Source: Prostheceraeus crozeri (taxonomy: Eukaryota; Platyhelminthes; Polycladida; Euryleptidae). Taken from it: DNA of 64,000 bases. The translations under genes were made by a program, and so were the position numbers. This document shows, in pieces, positions 24,265 to 36,901 of this stretch. Every line of letters begins with the position of its first letter. Positions within the stretch are counted from its first letter, which is position 1. Under the pieces are notes generated by a model. The model did not search any database and was not told where the DNA came from. It saw only the letters and a program-made list of their open reading frames with translations. Location of the stretch: NCBI GenBank assembly GCA_907163375.1, contig CAJQUW010012540.1, positions 1 to 64,000 on the forward strand, given 5' to 3'.

Positions 24265-25792
24265 GGTTTTTGCTCCCTTGGTGACATAACACAATTCAGA
24301 TAGCTTTAATCAATATGTATATACAATATATACATGCATGGTCAAGCATGTTTACGATGCATTCTGAGTCTACAAGTAAGTAATGAACTCACTTCAATTT
24401 GCATTTCTAACATCACTGTGAGACAGATGAATCACATTCAAAAAGTTTGATCAGCATGTATGTAATTCCATGCCCAATATGCTTTCCAATGTCCCTACTA
24501 CAAAGTTATTCATTCCCATATCATTCCAATAGAAAAACTTATAGATGTGGCATACAAAATGTGAATGTGATTTAGTTGCTGAAATGTGAAACTGCAATAT
24601 TCAGATCCTATGTAACTGCAGTACTTGGACCACTGAAAAGTAAAGGACCTTAATCACTATAAAAATCTCATGCCTTTCGGTAATTTTTGATTAATTATGA
24701 TGACGTGGCTCACTTCATTGCTTTGTTGTTGTCCTCTTATAGCTTATGCCATTCTGTTCACCAATAATTTCCATGCATTCAGTATTCTCATAAAAGCTAA
24801 GTTGTACCACAGTGGTACAAAATTAGACCCTCAATATTTTGTATTGAGGAAATTGATTAACTTGGCTATTATCGCTCAAATGTAAGTACCTGTACATTTA
24901 AAGTCTTCCATCAATCACTAATCGGTGTTATGGGAATTTCAAAGGTTTAAGTGAAAGAGGATCATGCTTGTTGCGAAAAAGAAAGCAAACTTTGGCATAG
25001 ACCTACATTCTTCACAAGCTGTTAATCTGAAAAGATAAAATAAGAACAACAAGATTCGTCATCAATATTGTTGTGAATCAGATTGATCAGGCAATTTTTA
25101 TACCAATATAATTTCCAATTTTGTAATCGAATTTCAGTGGTTCAGTCTTACTTACTTATAACATTATGAGTAATGATACGCAATTTATGAGATACGAAAT
25201 AAATTATGCATTGATTTGAGGTCAATATTGTAAATTATTGTAGGAAATCTGTGCACTATTTTTTATAATGCATGATATATAGTAGTCCACACAATAATAA
25301 TAATTTCCATTTTGAAAAAAAAATTTCCTTCGTGGAATTTATCAACTTGTGGACATATAGCCTAGTAAGCTTTTCTATATCAAGCAGTGTAGTTATTTCC
25401 TAAACAACCATGTGTATGAACCTGCTAAATGCGTTGGTCAATCACCTTGCAGAATTTATTCAGATGATCATCTTTGATAACTTCAATGCATTTTGGAATA
25501 GTATGAATTACATGACACATTCCAAACTCATTTTAGTTATCAGGATTTTCCTTCTAATATGCGAGAGATCATACCATAGAGGTAGAAGACATGAAGCACT
25601 GTTAATGATAACATCATCCAACTTTCAATATATTTACCGTGACTTCGACTCTTTTTTAAATCTTAGATAGTGTTCCATCATGAATGTTATCAAAATAAAA
25701 ATGTCACGTGTTGCATATATACAAATGCAGCAGATGACTAGCATTTCAACTTTTACATAAAATATGATTTTTATTGAATGTTATATACTGAC
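24265..25792. other. Probable intron or 3' flank of bestrophin B
   Basis: No recognisable exon. The expected bestrophin exon after the clasp was searched for on the minus strand here and not found. Confidence 0.35.
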
Positions 25793-25873
25793 CTCCAAAT
25801 TTCTCTCCATCAACTCGTTTATTTCAAAGTCATCATCGTTCAGTCCATATGGATTGAAGAGGGACTCCGCCAC
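25793..25873 (-). CDS. Bestrophin B, exon 6 (calcium-clasp exon)
   Basis: An 81-nt exon between a TTTTAG acceptor and a GTCAGT donor. It encodes VAESLFNPYGLNDDDFE followed by INELMERNLE, aligning with BEST1 VAEQLINPFGEDDDDFE. This acidic cluster forms the cytosolic calcium clasp that gates the channel. Relative to human the residues before DDDFE read LN instead of ED, so one clasp carboxylate position is an asparagine by my alignment. Phase 0 at both ends. Confidence 0.9.
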
Positions 25874-26651
25874 CTAAAATGATTTGCTTCATGAGTGGAA
25901 TAACAAAAATCCTTATAAATGTGCCACCAAGCAAATTCACTTTTTGTATACTCATATAAAGATAAGTAAGCAAGTTCAGTGATTTCACTATGATGATTTA
26001 ATAATTGATTAGAGATGTCAGTGCGCAGCTGAGTTGATCTGTATGAGTCAGTTTTAATTACATATTGATGGAAGATCTGTCCAAAAAGTTGCCATGCATG
26101 ACATCAGCATCTAGCAGCAGTATGATTGAGAAATACATAGACGACTTTGTCTTTTGATCACTAGATTTTGACAATCACTAGATAAATCATTAGTATTACA
26201 ATCACCAGATAATGCAGTCACTGATAGAATCCATCTTGAAATCGGACACTCCATGATAGTAAAGGACTAGAACGGACATGTACATTGAACACACCATCAC
26301 ATCATGGACAGGCGCTGTCATGACAACAAAGCTCATAGTTACTTCAAGTAGCGGCTGACAATGGTGATGTATACTGCATTGATCCGTTCGAAATATTCAC
26401 TATTATTGTTTCTTTTTAAAAGGGAAGATATGAATTTGATTATTATTTAAGTCGGTGCATGAAAGTGCACTTGAAGTAACCATCAATAATCGCGGTTTTC
26501 ATTCTGGACCTACTGACTAAAACAAAAGGAAAAGTCGAATTTCTACGGTTCTGATAATGTTTTGGTTGATTTGGATGCGCACTGCAGTGCAGGAGACTTA
26601 CTGGACATTCCCTGCAAGACACTTATCTGTTTATTGAGAAATTCTTCTTAC
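25874..26651 (-). other. Intron 5 of bestrophin B
   Basis: About 780 bases. A short inverted pair (TAGTTACTTCAAGTAGC near 26336, GCACTTGAAGTAACCATC near 26467) suggests a small MITE of about 150 bp. Otherwise nothing recognisable. Confidence 0.45.
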
Positions 26652-26807
26652 TTTCAGCCATCCCAAGAAGAAGATCACTTTGACGATGCCGGGAACTCCA
26701 TTCATTGCTGGAATATTGATTCCTCTTTCGGCATCAACCTCCTTTTCCATGAATTGAAGGGAGAAGAGATTCGCCACGAGGTAGGCGTAGACACATATTG
26801 TGGTGAC
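26652..26807 (-). CDS. Bestrophin B, exon 5
   Basis: A 156-nt exon between a TTTAAG acceptor and a GTAAGA donor, phase 0 at both ends. It encodes VTTICVYAYLVANLFSLQF, then a short variable loop and VPGIVKVIFFLGWLK. This aligns with the third and fourth membrane helices of bestrophins (BEST1 VVTVAVYSFFLTCLVGRQF and the FFFYVGWLK block). The plus-strand frame over the same bases is its shadow. Confidence 0.92.
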
Positions 26808-27440
26808 CTTAAAGAACAATTGGCAGAACATCAAGATGCGTGCTGCAACATCACTGAGAACAGCAAAACACAGAAAGCTGTTGCTTGAAACTCATTAATT
26901 TTCTTTTTGCGAGATTTTTGAAATAAAAACGTAAATTTTTTGACCAAAAACGTAACATTTCGAATAAAATTAGTTCTCCAATGCAACACGCACTTAAATT
27001 GATCATTTTAGAGGTTTCTGCGAATTCAATATACAAAGCCAATGTCAATGTAACTTTACACTGTATGAAAATGGCTGTCAATATGTACATGCATAAATTG
27101 TTCAACAGTTGTAGAAACTATAAGCTTTTGATCTTTAAATAATCAACACAACTAATTTACAATTATTTTCTTGCTCCCACCAATTGCTGCTTTCCGTCAT
27201 AGAATTTTGTTGCATATTGTAATAAAATCTTCATATTTAGCAAATCTTTTTTATCACCAACTTCAGCACGAATTACATTTCTTGTCAAAATGATAAGAAG
27301 TGATAATAAAATCGAAAAGCCTACCACTCAACTAGTGCCCACAAAAAATCGATATAAAACTATTAAGAAAAACAAAGTGATCAATGCCACATGGTCACTC
27401 AAGCCTCTACATGTACTTCTACTTCTTGCTAATCTTAAAT

Positions 27441-27932
27441 CCACAGAATTAGACAGCTCGTCTCTTCTTCCGTTTGACTAGAAGGGAAACATTAGAACAT
27501 GTAACGTAAATGAAATGGCACAATCTGCTGACTAAATACCATAGCAATCGAGCAATGAGCAGCCAGTTCAACATTAAACACGCCAAATTGTGCAAAGTTT
27601 CAGTGACTGTTATCAAACGGATCACACAGCAAAGAGACACAGACGATGTCAAGTTCTACAGAGAAGTTTGTGAACGTTTTTTCATGCGCCTACTAACTTT
27701 TTTAAAATGATGGGAGGACCTAACATTATCGAGAAAACTTTTGCGCAATGAACATTTCGGAACATTTTAAAGGAATTCAGAGCAATCCGCAAGCGACGCA
27801 CGACTATTTTTCCTATCTCTGTAAGATATTAAAAATTTCTTTTTGCCCACTTATTAAGTTCCTGCACGTGCCATTGTTTTGAATCAGTTTGCACTTCTAG
27901 CAAAGTGATACGCTTAATTTCTTATTCTGTGC
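27441..27932 (+). mobile_element. CCACAGAATTAGA transposon, copy B
   Basis: A 492-bp relative of copy A (12728-13251) lying in intron 4 of bestrophin B. It begins CCACAGAATTAGAC and ends TTATTCTGTGC. The six bases outside are TTAAAT (27435-27440) and TTGAAT (27933-27938), a decayed 6-bp duplication. It shares the plus-strand blocks MKWHNLLTKYH, SSQFNIKHAKL, RITQQRDT and KFYREVCERFF with copy A, but has one in-frame stop just before MKWH. Confidence 0.7.
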
Positions 27933-28879
27933 TTGAATCTCTTGATCAACATCAAAGTGGACGATGCCCTTATGTCACCACTAATAAGAAAAAGACAGTT
28001 TAATAACCTTGCAACTAGCACATGCCACTAAGTTGACATAAAGCGCGAAGACCTTGTGGGATTCCACAAAATATTTCGCCGTCAAAACATTTCCAATGTG
28101 ATCGCGAAAGGAAATCGCGCGACATGTCAGCTGAGGACAGTAGAGACCCTCTCCTGAGACAAGGAATCAGGATCAATCCATGTTACAGCCATGTTACCAG
28201 CATGTCCTGAAGAATGTGTGAAACTGTATTTCTGTAATGCAATCAATTACTCACGTTGAATTCTGCACTCAACACCGACATCGAGGTGGTCCTGGTCAAC
28301 CTATAGGCCGCCTAAATAGACATCAAACTGTGCTCAAGGTGGCTGGTGTTGAAGTTAAGGTTAAATTACACGCACATTCTTGTTTACTCGCTTCCACCAG
28401 ATAAATTGTCTGTAATATCAGTGTATTGAGATGGCATTCATCCAGCGCTCTGTATCTAACCTCGTGCAATCAGCCTTTCAGTGCAACTGTCCAAGGAAGG
28501 TGTTGATGTTTGGTTGGAATTTCCTGTGATATATTCATTAAATGAAAATGCTATTGAAGCCTGTTGAATTACCGCGACTTGAATTTACATTACGTTTAAC
28601 GAAAAACTTTCTACCGGTTTCATGGACTGAGACAGTCAGCCCTCTAAAACTCAATTTATAGGCTACAAAAGTAGAAACAATGCATCTTTTCAGTTTTGAT
28701 GGTATCTGTCTCTTAATAAAAGTAATAAAACTTTAACATATATTGATTTAAAGTAAAATCTCTAATATCGGATTCCAAAATTATGAATCCAAATTACACA
28801 AGATACATTAAAAATCACATTTACCAGTTTATACTCAAGAAATATTTGTAGTAGACAAATGAAGCATACTCGCATTTAC
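27933..28879 (-). other. Remainder of intron 4 of bestrophin B
   Basis: No recognisable exon or repeat beyond copy B of the CCACAGAATTAGA element. Confidence 0.4.
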
Positions 28880-28957
28880 CTGAGTATATAACAGAGGTGG
28901 ATTGATCCAATCGTAATCAAATAGCTTTTGCAATGTATTTCTAAATTCTGAGATTTC
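28880..28957 (-). CDS. Bestrophin B, exon 4
   Basis: A 78-nt exon between a TTTTAG acceptor and a GTAAAT donor. It encodes EISEFRNTLQKLFDYDWINP then PLLYTQ, matching BEST1 [28 protein letters not shown] almost position for position in the DYDWI-PL-YTQ block. Phase 0 at both ends. It was too short for an open-frame list and was found by matching the family. Confidence 0.92.
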
Positions 28958-29779
28958 CTAAAAGAGAAAAAGGAATGCTGGAAATATATCGACGAAACTA
29001 CTTGATATTACGCGAATCAAATAAAGAATATGCCAACAAATAACACCGAAGTTTAAGACAACGCTCAGAAAAGAGAGGAAACAACACTTTTGGCACGTTC
29101 ATCAGCATAGAGCAAAATCTTGTCTTGCTGGGGTTTATTCCCTGAAAATTGTTAAGAAATGCACCCGGATCGCATAAAGATTAAAGACATCGACTACTGT
29201 GTTGTAAGCTGTATGTTAATTGAAAGTTTTGTGGCACGAACAAATTTGGCGATTGACCTGAAACGTATTCTTCTTCGATTCCTACATTATTGCACATATA
29301 TGGACATGACTCATGACATGAAAGAGAGGAACTTTATTTCCGAACAACAAATCAGTGTTCGTGATCACAACATTTAACCCATAAGAGAGTTATACAATTT
29401 GCTGTCAGAAACTTTAATGGATTTCCATCCACGGCCCGTTCTTTAATTAGGTGTGTATAGGGAGTTCGTGAATCGTGCACTTCAGAGACCACTGTCTTTT
29501 CATTGTAAATAGAAGAATTAAATATTGAATTGTATTCTCAGATGAAAAATGGGAACAGACTTGAATATCTGTCACTTCATTCAATATCAGGAATCATCAG
29601 CGTGCCTAGTTCGCATATCTTAACATCGACATGACTCCCCATTTCAAGTTGCAATCATACTCAGGTAAATATGAGATTTCCAATTAGCAAGTTGGTGACA
29701 TTTCAAAGGGCATTCATTAAATATCACTTTAAACACACTACTAACAAATTGCCTAATTAGGTCTTTTGCCTACCTATTT

Positions 29780-30060
29780 TTTCAGAGTGGTGGGAAAAGG
29801 TTATGAAGAGTACGTAGAAGAGTTTAATGAAGAGGCCACTTCAGTGGTCAATGATGGGAAGGGACGCACTGAGTTTGACGGCATCAGTGTAGTTCTGTTC
29901 TGGAAAATGATTCGAAAAGAGTTCCACACGTTCGATGATAGCTCTTCGGTCTTCAATGAAGGAAAACCAAGCTGGTTCAGCGTATTCGAAGATACTGCCA
30001 ATATAGCATCGATAGAGACGGAACAGTCCTGCCTGGTTCCCTCCAAAGCAGCGTAAGGTG
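29780..30060 (-). mobile_element. LINE fragment in intron 3
   Basis: Minus-strand translation gives LYRCYIGSIFEYAEPAWFS followed by an IERVELF block. This is the familiar LINE signature after the reverse transcriptase (LYxxYVRxxLEYAxPVW, then LERVQ). At least one stop follows in LSASLPIIDH-stop. The long plus-strand frame over this region is its shadow. Confidence 0.6.
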
Positions 30061-30152
30061 CGGACGAGTGTTCACTAGCGACCTTTCTATAACTTGGTGA
30101 CCAGTTCGCAATACAAAAGCGCAGTCAATTAAACATGCGAAGACTAACTTAC

Positions 30153-30320
30153 ATGCAGCAGATGGTCAACATGCACCATCTCTGTTATGTATTTCTTTTC
30201 ATATGCTCCATCAATCCTATTGATAGCCCACGTCAGAGGAATGAAATATTTGTTCGACTGAATTCTTGTCTTCTCAAAAACAACAAATTCTTCTTCTGTG
30301 AAAAATTTCGGTATTAGGGA
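30153..30320 (-). CDS. Bestrophin B, exon 3
   Basis: A 168-nt exon between a TTTACAG acceptor and a GTAAGT donor, phase 0 at both ends (56 codons). It encodes SLIPKFFTEEEFVVFEK, SNKYFIPLTWAINRI and EKKYITEMVHVDHLL. This aligns with BEST1 GFMTPAEHKQLEKL and NMFWVPWVWFANL through the QSLLNEMN region. Confidence 0.9.
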
Positions 30321-33063
30321 CTGTAAAATAAGATACGTTTATCATATATTGGCGTGTATATCCAAGGAAAGTCAACTCAAAAGCCAACATGATATAAATT
30401 GACTCCATAGTATGTCATGCTTTCATTATTTATCTTTTTAAAGCCTGCCTCTGCACTCTGACAGTTCTGTGAAGCTGTAAGCATATGGTTGTAAGTAAAT
30501 GGAGAAGTACTGTAAACTTGACCCATAAACCAAGAAATTTTGCTGCTACTTCCTTCCTTAATTCCTACTTCCTACTTCCTTCCTTCCTTAATGAAACATA
30601 GTTGTTATTACTTGTTATTGCCATTTCGCACTTATAAAGTAAGAATATATTTAGAGAGAAATCAGGCGACTTTCTTCACTGTCTGCAATTGTTTCCAATC
30701 GCTCGCATTAAATGCAAAAAGAAAGAACATCTAGATATTCAGTGCAATTGTTAAGTACTACTAACTGCACCTTCACTAGGGCTACCACTTCATTCATAAT
30801 GATGACAACAACCTAAAGATATACAGCGTTCAGAAATCATTTTAATGCAGCTCTTTCCACTTTACAGGCCGTGGGAAGCTACATTATAGATGAATCAATC
30901 AATCAATCGGTGAATTGCAACTATTCAATGAGACCAATAAATTACTTGCAGAGAAATAAGTTTCTCAACAACTCCCCCCCCCTCAAGGAGAAGTGTCCTG
31001 CATTGTCATTCAATTCAGATCTAAGTGAGGAATGTGATGGAGATTGAACCTGACTAAATTCTGCGATTTTCACATAAGAATTATCAACTTCCAAGCACTT
31101 CGAAGGCCATGAGGAGTAGCTTGTATATAAAGATAAATTAAACCCATTTGCCTCAGGCTTTTCTTGTCGGTGAAGTATGAGGGTTGGGGGTCCTCAGAAC
31201 TTCTTTGAAACTACTGTATGTAGTAAGGTGTAGCTATTTCGCACATGCTCTCTCCCATGGTGGTATTGGCTTTGCATTCCAAATAGATATCGTTACTTAA
31301 AGTTGCATTTTAAAATTCAAATCCTCACATTTGTAAAAATTCCGCAATTTTTGACAAGTATTGACATGAATTCTATGAAAATAACAATAGAATTTGTTTA
31401 GCATGTGTTCTGTCCGATGATACTATCGGCTTTGCATTCGAAGTTGATCTTGTTAATTAAAATAGGGTTTTAAAATTCAAGCCACTATATTTTTATTTTT
31501 CGAAAATTTTAGGTTAATCTCTAATATTTGAACGAATTCGTAAAGTTTGAAAATAGATTTTCATCAATTATTTCAAAGTGATTTGCAGCTCTATGTATCA
31601 ATTATATCATTAGATATTTCAGAACAGGATTAATGAATGCTAGAGAAGTTTGTGTGATTCGCTCGGTAATTGAAATATGAATATATGTGCCAATGCATTT
31701 ATAAGTAGTGTATAAATGACATTCGTAACATCAGTCATCATAAGGAGGTGGATAGTATCTCATTATTAGTTAGAATAAGTACTCAACCGTATTTCCAAAT
31801 GGGTAAAATGCAGAAGTTGTAAATTAACTTAAATCCCCAAATTCAAATCACTATAAGTAAAAATCTGAAAAAAGGAATCAGATCGAACATATTTTTCATG
31901 TGGCTAAAATATTGCGTCTACAACATAGAGTAAATACATCGTAGGTAAAGTGTCGACTCAAACAACTGTCAGCATACAGTGAAAATATTTATATCAAAAT
32001 ATTCAGTTTTTTACGTAGATTACGTTCCTACGGTCCAAATAAACATCTGAGAAGCTAAATTTTTTTGCAAATTATTCCTGTGTTCATGTACTAGCGATTT
32101 GGAACCATTAAATTACGAGAATGGAGCTTATTAGATATCAAAAGAAATGGAAGTTTACCAACAGGTATTGACATTTGCTAATCGGAAATTATTTTGATTG
32201 TGAAGGAAATCTTATGAACCGGATTATAATGCAAGTCTTCATGGAAAGGTTGAGATCCTATTGTTCTTCTTGGCTGAAATTTCAAGTTTTTAATTCCATT
32301 TTATCGGCATTTTTATCGGCTTCACTTCTTGAATATGAATGATATTAATGTGGACCCATTTACTTTTTTAAAGTTAATTATGATCATTGTAGTTGTCCTT
32401 GATTATGATATTTTGCTCCTTCAGTGGTAGTTAGTTCGTGATATGATCATTCTTAAGAAAATTCCCTTATTTAAAAGGCTGAGCATTAAAGCAACAGTAA
32501 TCCATCCAATTCAACAAACCTGACGTCTCCAAGATTTTTCATGACATGGAGGATTTGTCAAATTCTATTATTCCTTCCGTATTGCTACCATGATTAGTCA
32601 ATTCCGTAGTAATTTCTTCAAAACTACAAAAATTTGCTTATCGCTGGGTCTCAATTCGAGTTCATTTAATAAAATCGAAACTGTATACATATTGGAGATA
32701 TAATTAATGCTGAGTTGTTGCTCTACCTCATATGCTTACTCTATGGTCTACAAGCAAACAGCTACCATTCAGAAAAAGGCAACAAAAAGTCATGAAGAGA
32801 GACCATTTAACAATTATTCGTTCACGCGAAAGGTAAAGTCGAGGGTCCCCTGAGGCAAAGAGGATTAAAGCAAATTCTTCATTTGAGCTCGAATTCAGTC
32901 AAGAACAAAAAGGTACATCTCATCAATGTGACTGAACTAAATTTTAATATTTTACTTTGTTAAAATGAAGCCGAGGAATGGAGTCAGTAAAATAGTATGG
33001 AGTCAATGTCATATCAAATTTCTTTTTGGGTTGACCTCACCTGTACGTCCTGTACATCATTAC
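30321..33063 (-). other. Intron 2 of bestrophin B
   Basis: A 2.7-kb AT-rich intron without recognisable coding sequence. It contains a (TTCC)n-type microsatellite at about 30545-30592 and a C-rich tract near 30973. Confidence 0.5.
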
Positions 33064-33349
33064 CTCTTCTGTCGGGTACTCCATTTTCATTTTGACAGCT
33101 ACTGATCGAAGTGTCAAGACTGTAGATGCATTGATGTAACGCATTATATTTTGTCTTAATTTCCTCTCGCGTGCCCCAATACCTGGTAGATAAGATATCA
33201 ATGCTATTGCGATTCTGTCTGGATACGGCAACGCCATTAACTGATTCCACCATCTTCTGGAAACCAGCTCAACGTAGAAACCCAATAAGAATGCTACCGG
33301 AGTTCTTTCTGTCGCCTTGGAGCAATAGATGGCGATACCTGCAAAAGTC
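33064..33349 (-). CDS. Bestrophin B, exon 2 (pore neck)
   Basis: A 286-nt exon starts after CCCTAAG at 33350 and ends at GAG before GTAATG. It completes the split codon CA|G of exon 1. It encodes IAIYCSKATERTPVAFLLGF, YVELVSRRWWNQ, LPYPDRI, KLRQNIMRYINASTVLTLRS and YPTEE, a close match to BEST1 residues 55-140. The neck phenylalanines (F80 and F84 of BEST1) and RWWNQ are conserved, and threonine replaces I76. The donor was chosen because it keeps phase 0 with exon 3; a later GTGAGG donor would not. Confidence 0.92.
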
Positions 33350-34029
33350 CTTAGGGAAGCGTATTTCAGATGATGTACATGTAAAATGAAAGGGGTCAAT
33401 TCTATGAGATAGGTTATACATTGTATTTTCCAGAAATAGCCAAATACACACACTCTTTAGCAAAATTAATATTACATCACTACAACTGTTGAAATATCTC
33501 AGTGTCTGCAGCCACTCAGTTCATTTGATTACAAAAGTATCATGCATCATCTGAAAGGTATTGATCTCCTCTTGGGGATTCACTATGATTATTGGCTGCA
33601 TCTTTGAACGGTTGTCTACCACATAAAAAATTGTCAAACACAATCACTTTTCTTTAATTGAAAGTTTTGGTATCAAAATCATAGGTTAGAAAAATGAAAC
33701 ACTGATCAGTGTATAGACAAGAGAAAATACCTTCAGAAAAGTATTTGGACTCATCCACAGGACAATTATGCGCGTTATTGGATACATAATCATTGCTAAT
33801 GTTACATTGCCCCATTCATTTGTTAAGAAGTTGGGAACATAGGCATGATTTTCATTCAAATTTAGCTCATAACAATCCAATGCATTTGCATGTGCTGTGT
33901 ACATAGATAATGAGCCTTAACTAGTCATCTATAGCGTATAAATCAAGTACCATAGTTATCGCTAATTATTGCTTGTTCATTTATCAAATGATAAGAGTTT
34001 ATGGTCATGGTGAATCTACAGACTTAAGA

Positions 34030-34506
34030 CAGTGATTTTCTTAGGGGATGTGCAGTTGGTTAAAAGTGAAAAACAGCTTAAAAACCGAGGAGGTGTGCGC
34101 CAAGACAGATTCTCCGGCGTTGGCAAAGAGAATTTGGTATTAAGAAATGTAAAGATGGTATTCGATCAGGACGGAAAAGAATCACGACATTGTCTGCAAG
34201 AGAGCTTGTGTGTCTCTGGAACCAAAAGGCTTCAATGTGGACTGTACATCGACGTTTGCGTAATTTCATCTTTTAGGATGATAGTGCACCAGCTCTCAGC
34301 GAGTGCTGTAAAATTCTTCAAGAAACAACGTGGCAGCAAAATCAATTGTCGTTCCACTCCCGTAAGACAATAAAAGAGATGAAACATTGGCTCCTGGCAA
34401 CATAGCAATTGATGCCACAATCTATTGTTGACTCATTGATAGAGAGCATGAATGATCGCATTTCAGCAATGATCGCAGCTCGTGAAGGTATCATTCGATT
34501 CTGATT
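34030..34506 (+). pseudogene. Tc1-like transposase remnant
   Basis: Plus-strand frames give the DNA-binding part (RQILRRWQREFG, SGRKRITTLSARELV, ASMWTVHRRLRNF), then a DDSAPALSECC-like trace of the second catalytic aspartate, then the classic Tc1 C-terminus PQSIVDSLIESMNDRISAMI. The catalytic core is largely deleted and the parts lie in different frames, so it is dead. It sits in intron 1 of bestrophin B. Confidence 0.7.
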
Positions 34507-35824
34507 ACCTATTGACTTAAAACATTTTCAAAATATATACACTAGTTATCGCAAAATGTTCTTTTCACTTCAACGCATCAAAGAACAGAATAATATAACA
34601 TTATAAGACAGGAAAAGAAAGGTAAATTAAACTTCACAAGTGATAATTCCGCATGTAACATTAATTTTGCTAAATAGTGTATGTTGCACAGCATTTCAGA
34701 GTTGCTTGTATTTGAATATATGCTGAGTGCATCGACAGCGCTAATAAACGAGTTCGTTTTCATTTTCACTTCAACAGACATGTAATTTTCTCCGAATACA
34801 AATAATGCATATTTGAAGATTAATATTTGGGAGACATACTCATACATACAGATCTTGCGCTAACTTTCCTAACTTTGACAATCTATGGAAATCTGAGGAC
34901 AACACAATTTTATGTTTGCAATTTGACATACGATATCCGAGCTTTTGTCTCAGGTCTTTCATAAAATTGGACGAGAATTCGGATTTTTCCAGCAATGAAG
35001 TAATGTAGAATGAAATAAAATGACTGGAAACGCTGAAAAAAGATTAAATATTCAACCTTAATACCTCCCATAGAGTTTCCGCGTGTCATCAGTCACGTGG
35101 GCATCAGTGTCAGAAAAGTTTTCCATTTCTCCGAGCACAGCTTGCTCAATAGTGGCGACACAAAACGTTTCAAGCAGCGGTCTTTGACAATGTGTAATAA
35201 TGTAAGGATCACAAAAATCTGACTTTTCGCTTTGTTTAAGTTAGTGAGATTATAATGGACAGCAGCTTCTTGTTGATGGTAATTTTAGCTGCACGTCCAT
35301 GTGCCAGTTGTTAGATCCTTAGAAGAAGCAAATTGCTGAAATAGTCCTAGAGCTATTGACATTTTCTTCTTAAATTCGCACACTAGCTTCTTGTTGTCTT
35401 TAATGTGTGGATTGTCACCTAACATGAGTAAAACGAAAATTCTTAAGCTATAGCTGCATTCGTCTAGCAAGTTGCGGAGCGTCAAATATCACAAAATTCC
35501 TTTTGCTTATGTAGATTAATGTATTTCCAAGTTTGGTGCATTTAATAGCGTAATGATCTAACATTCATTTAATCATTCAAAATGAGATTTGTCATTTCTA
35601 TGATTTTGACTAAGACAGACATCTTCCAGAGTAGGCAGATATGTGATAATCCTGACAGCCGGTAGCTTACCCGATTTGCTCTAAAATATAATGAAAATGT
35701 TGTGACAAGCGATGTTACTGCATTGTTGCAGATATACAAGCAGACTGTCATGAAATTCACAGAATCTGTTTTAGATACAACACGGTTTCAGTAAGTTGAT
35801 TCATCTTACACTGTAAGATCTGTA

Positions 35825-35940
35825 GTCGGGGAGCTAGCGCGAACTTGTGCAGGGAACGAGGTAGTACATAAAGCTCTCACATAGCATAGTGCACCTCTAA
35901 CCTACTGCAAAACTTCGAGTCTGCCGGATCAGCTGAAGTA
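35825..35940. mobile_element. Diverged single arm of the foldback family
   Basis: The sequence GTCGGGGAGCTAGCGCGAAC, then TGCAGGGAACGAGG, resembles the arm start of the elements at 6847 and 46556 (GTCCGGCAGCCAGAACGAG, CTGCAGGGAACGAGG), again after TA. No second arm is visible. Confidence 0.45.
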
Positions 35941-36901
35941 GTGATCGATGTATTGTATTTCAAATGAAGAACAAATGAAGAAATGTGGGATTATATGAAG
36001 TATTATAAACGGATCAAGAAACTGGTGATAACAAATTCAAGTGAAGAAATAGTATTTTCCATGTGTAGTCTTAGGTATAGTGTGTATAATTTCATTGGTT
36101 TCGGTGTAGTAGAGTGTCATTATAGTTCTATTGTTTGACTCCATTATCCACTCTCCACTTATCCACTATTACCATTATCCACCATGTGTAGTGTCAGAAT
36201 CGGTGTAGTAGCATTACGGTATTTCCATGTTTTACATCCACTTTTCCAATTTTTATTCATCGAGCTCCTGTTGTTTTATAATATCCATTTTTAATTTCCT
36301 TAACCTATGGTGACCTTTGTCCTATTGTATTTCCACTACCAGCATCTGTAGTCGATAAGGTATATTAGACGTCTGTTTTGAACATGTATGCGGCAATGTT
36401 TGGAATCTATGGTATCAGTATATTGACAGTAAGAATGAGTAGTGTTACAAATCTTAAGATTTCCACTTTTACCAGATATTGGGCCAAAGCTGATCAATTT
36501 CAATTTGTTGCCACGAGAAAGCTTCATTGAGTTCTTCATTGAACTGATTAATCCAATGGTCACAGTAGCATTGCATCTGTACACTTGCGGATTGGAGAAC
36601 GCCATCAGTCCTCATTAGGTATACTTTAATTAATAATTTGAATTAGAAGGCATTATAATCTATTATAAATGGCTGCTGGGATGATTTTCATCATCGTATG
36701 AGAATGTTAAAATTTACACTTACACCAACGAAAAGTGTCTGTTTGCACACATTACTTCATCCTCTGTCTTATGATCTTATGAATTTGATGTAAAAGTTTT
36801 AGGGTGACTCAGCATAAACTAGGAACAGTGGGAATTGTGGGAAAAACACATATTATTGTCTTTTTTTGGTGTTGAACAGTGGTGGGCAATGACGATTGGA
36901 T

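Noticed and set aside
29766-30056. 96-codon plus-strand open frame after a TTTTTTCAG, tempting as an exon
   Set aside because: The minus strand over the same bases gives a clear LINE signature (IFEYAEPAWFS), so the plus frame is its shadow.
30545-30592. TTCC-rich tract as a regulatory element
   Set aside because: Simple microsatellite within an intron.
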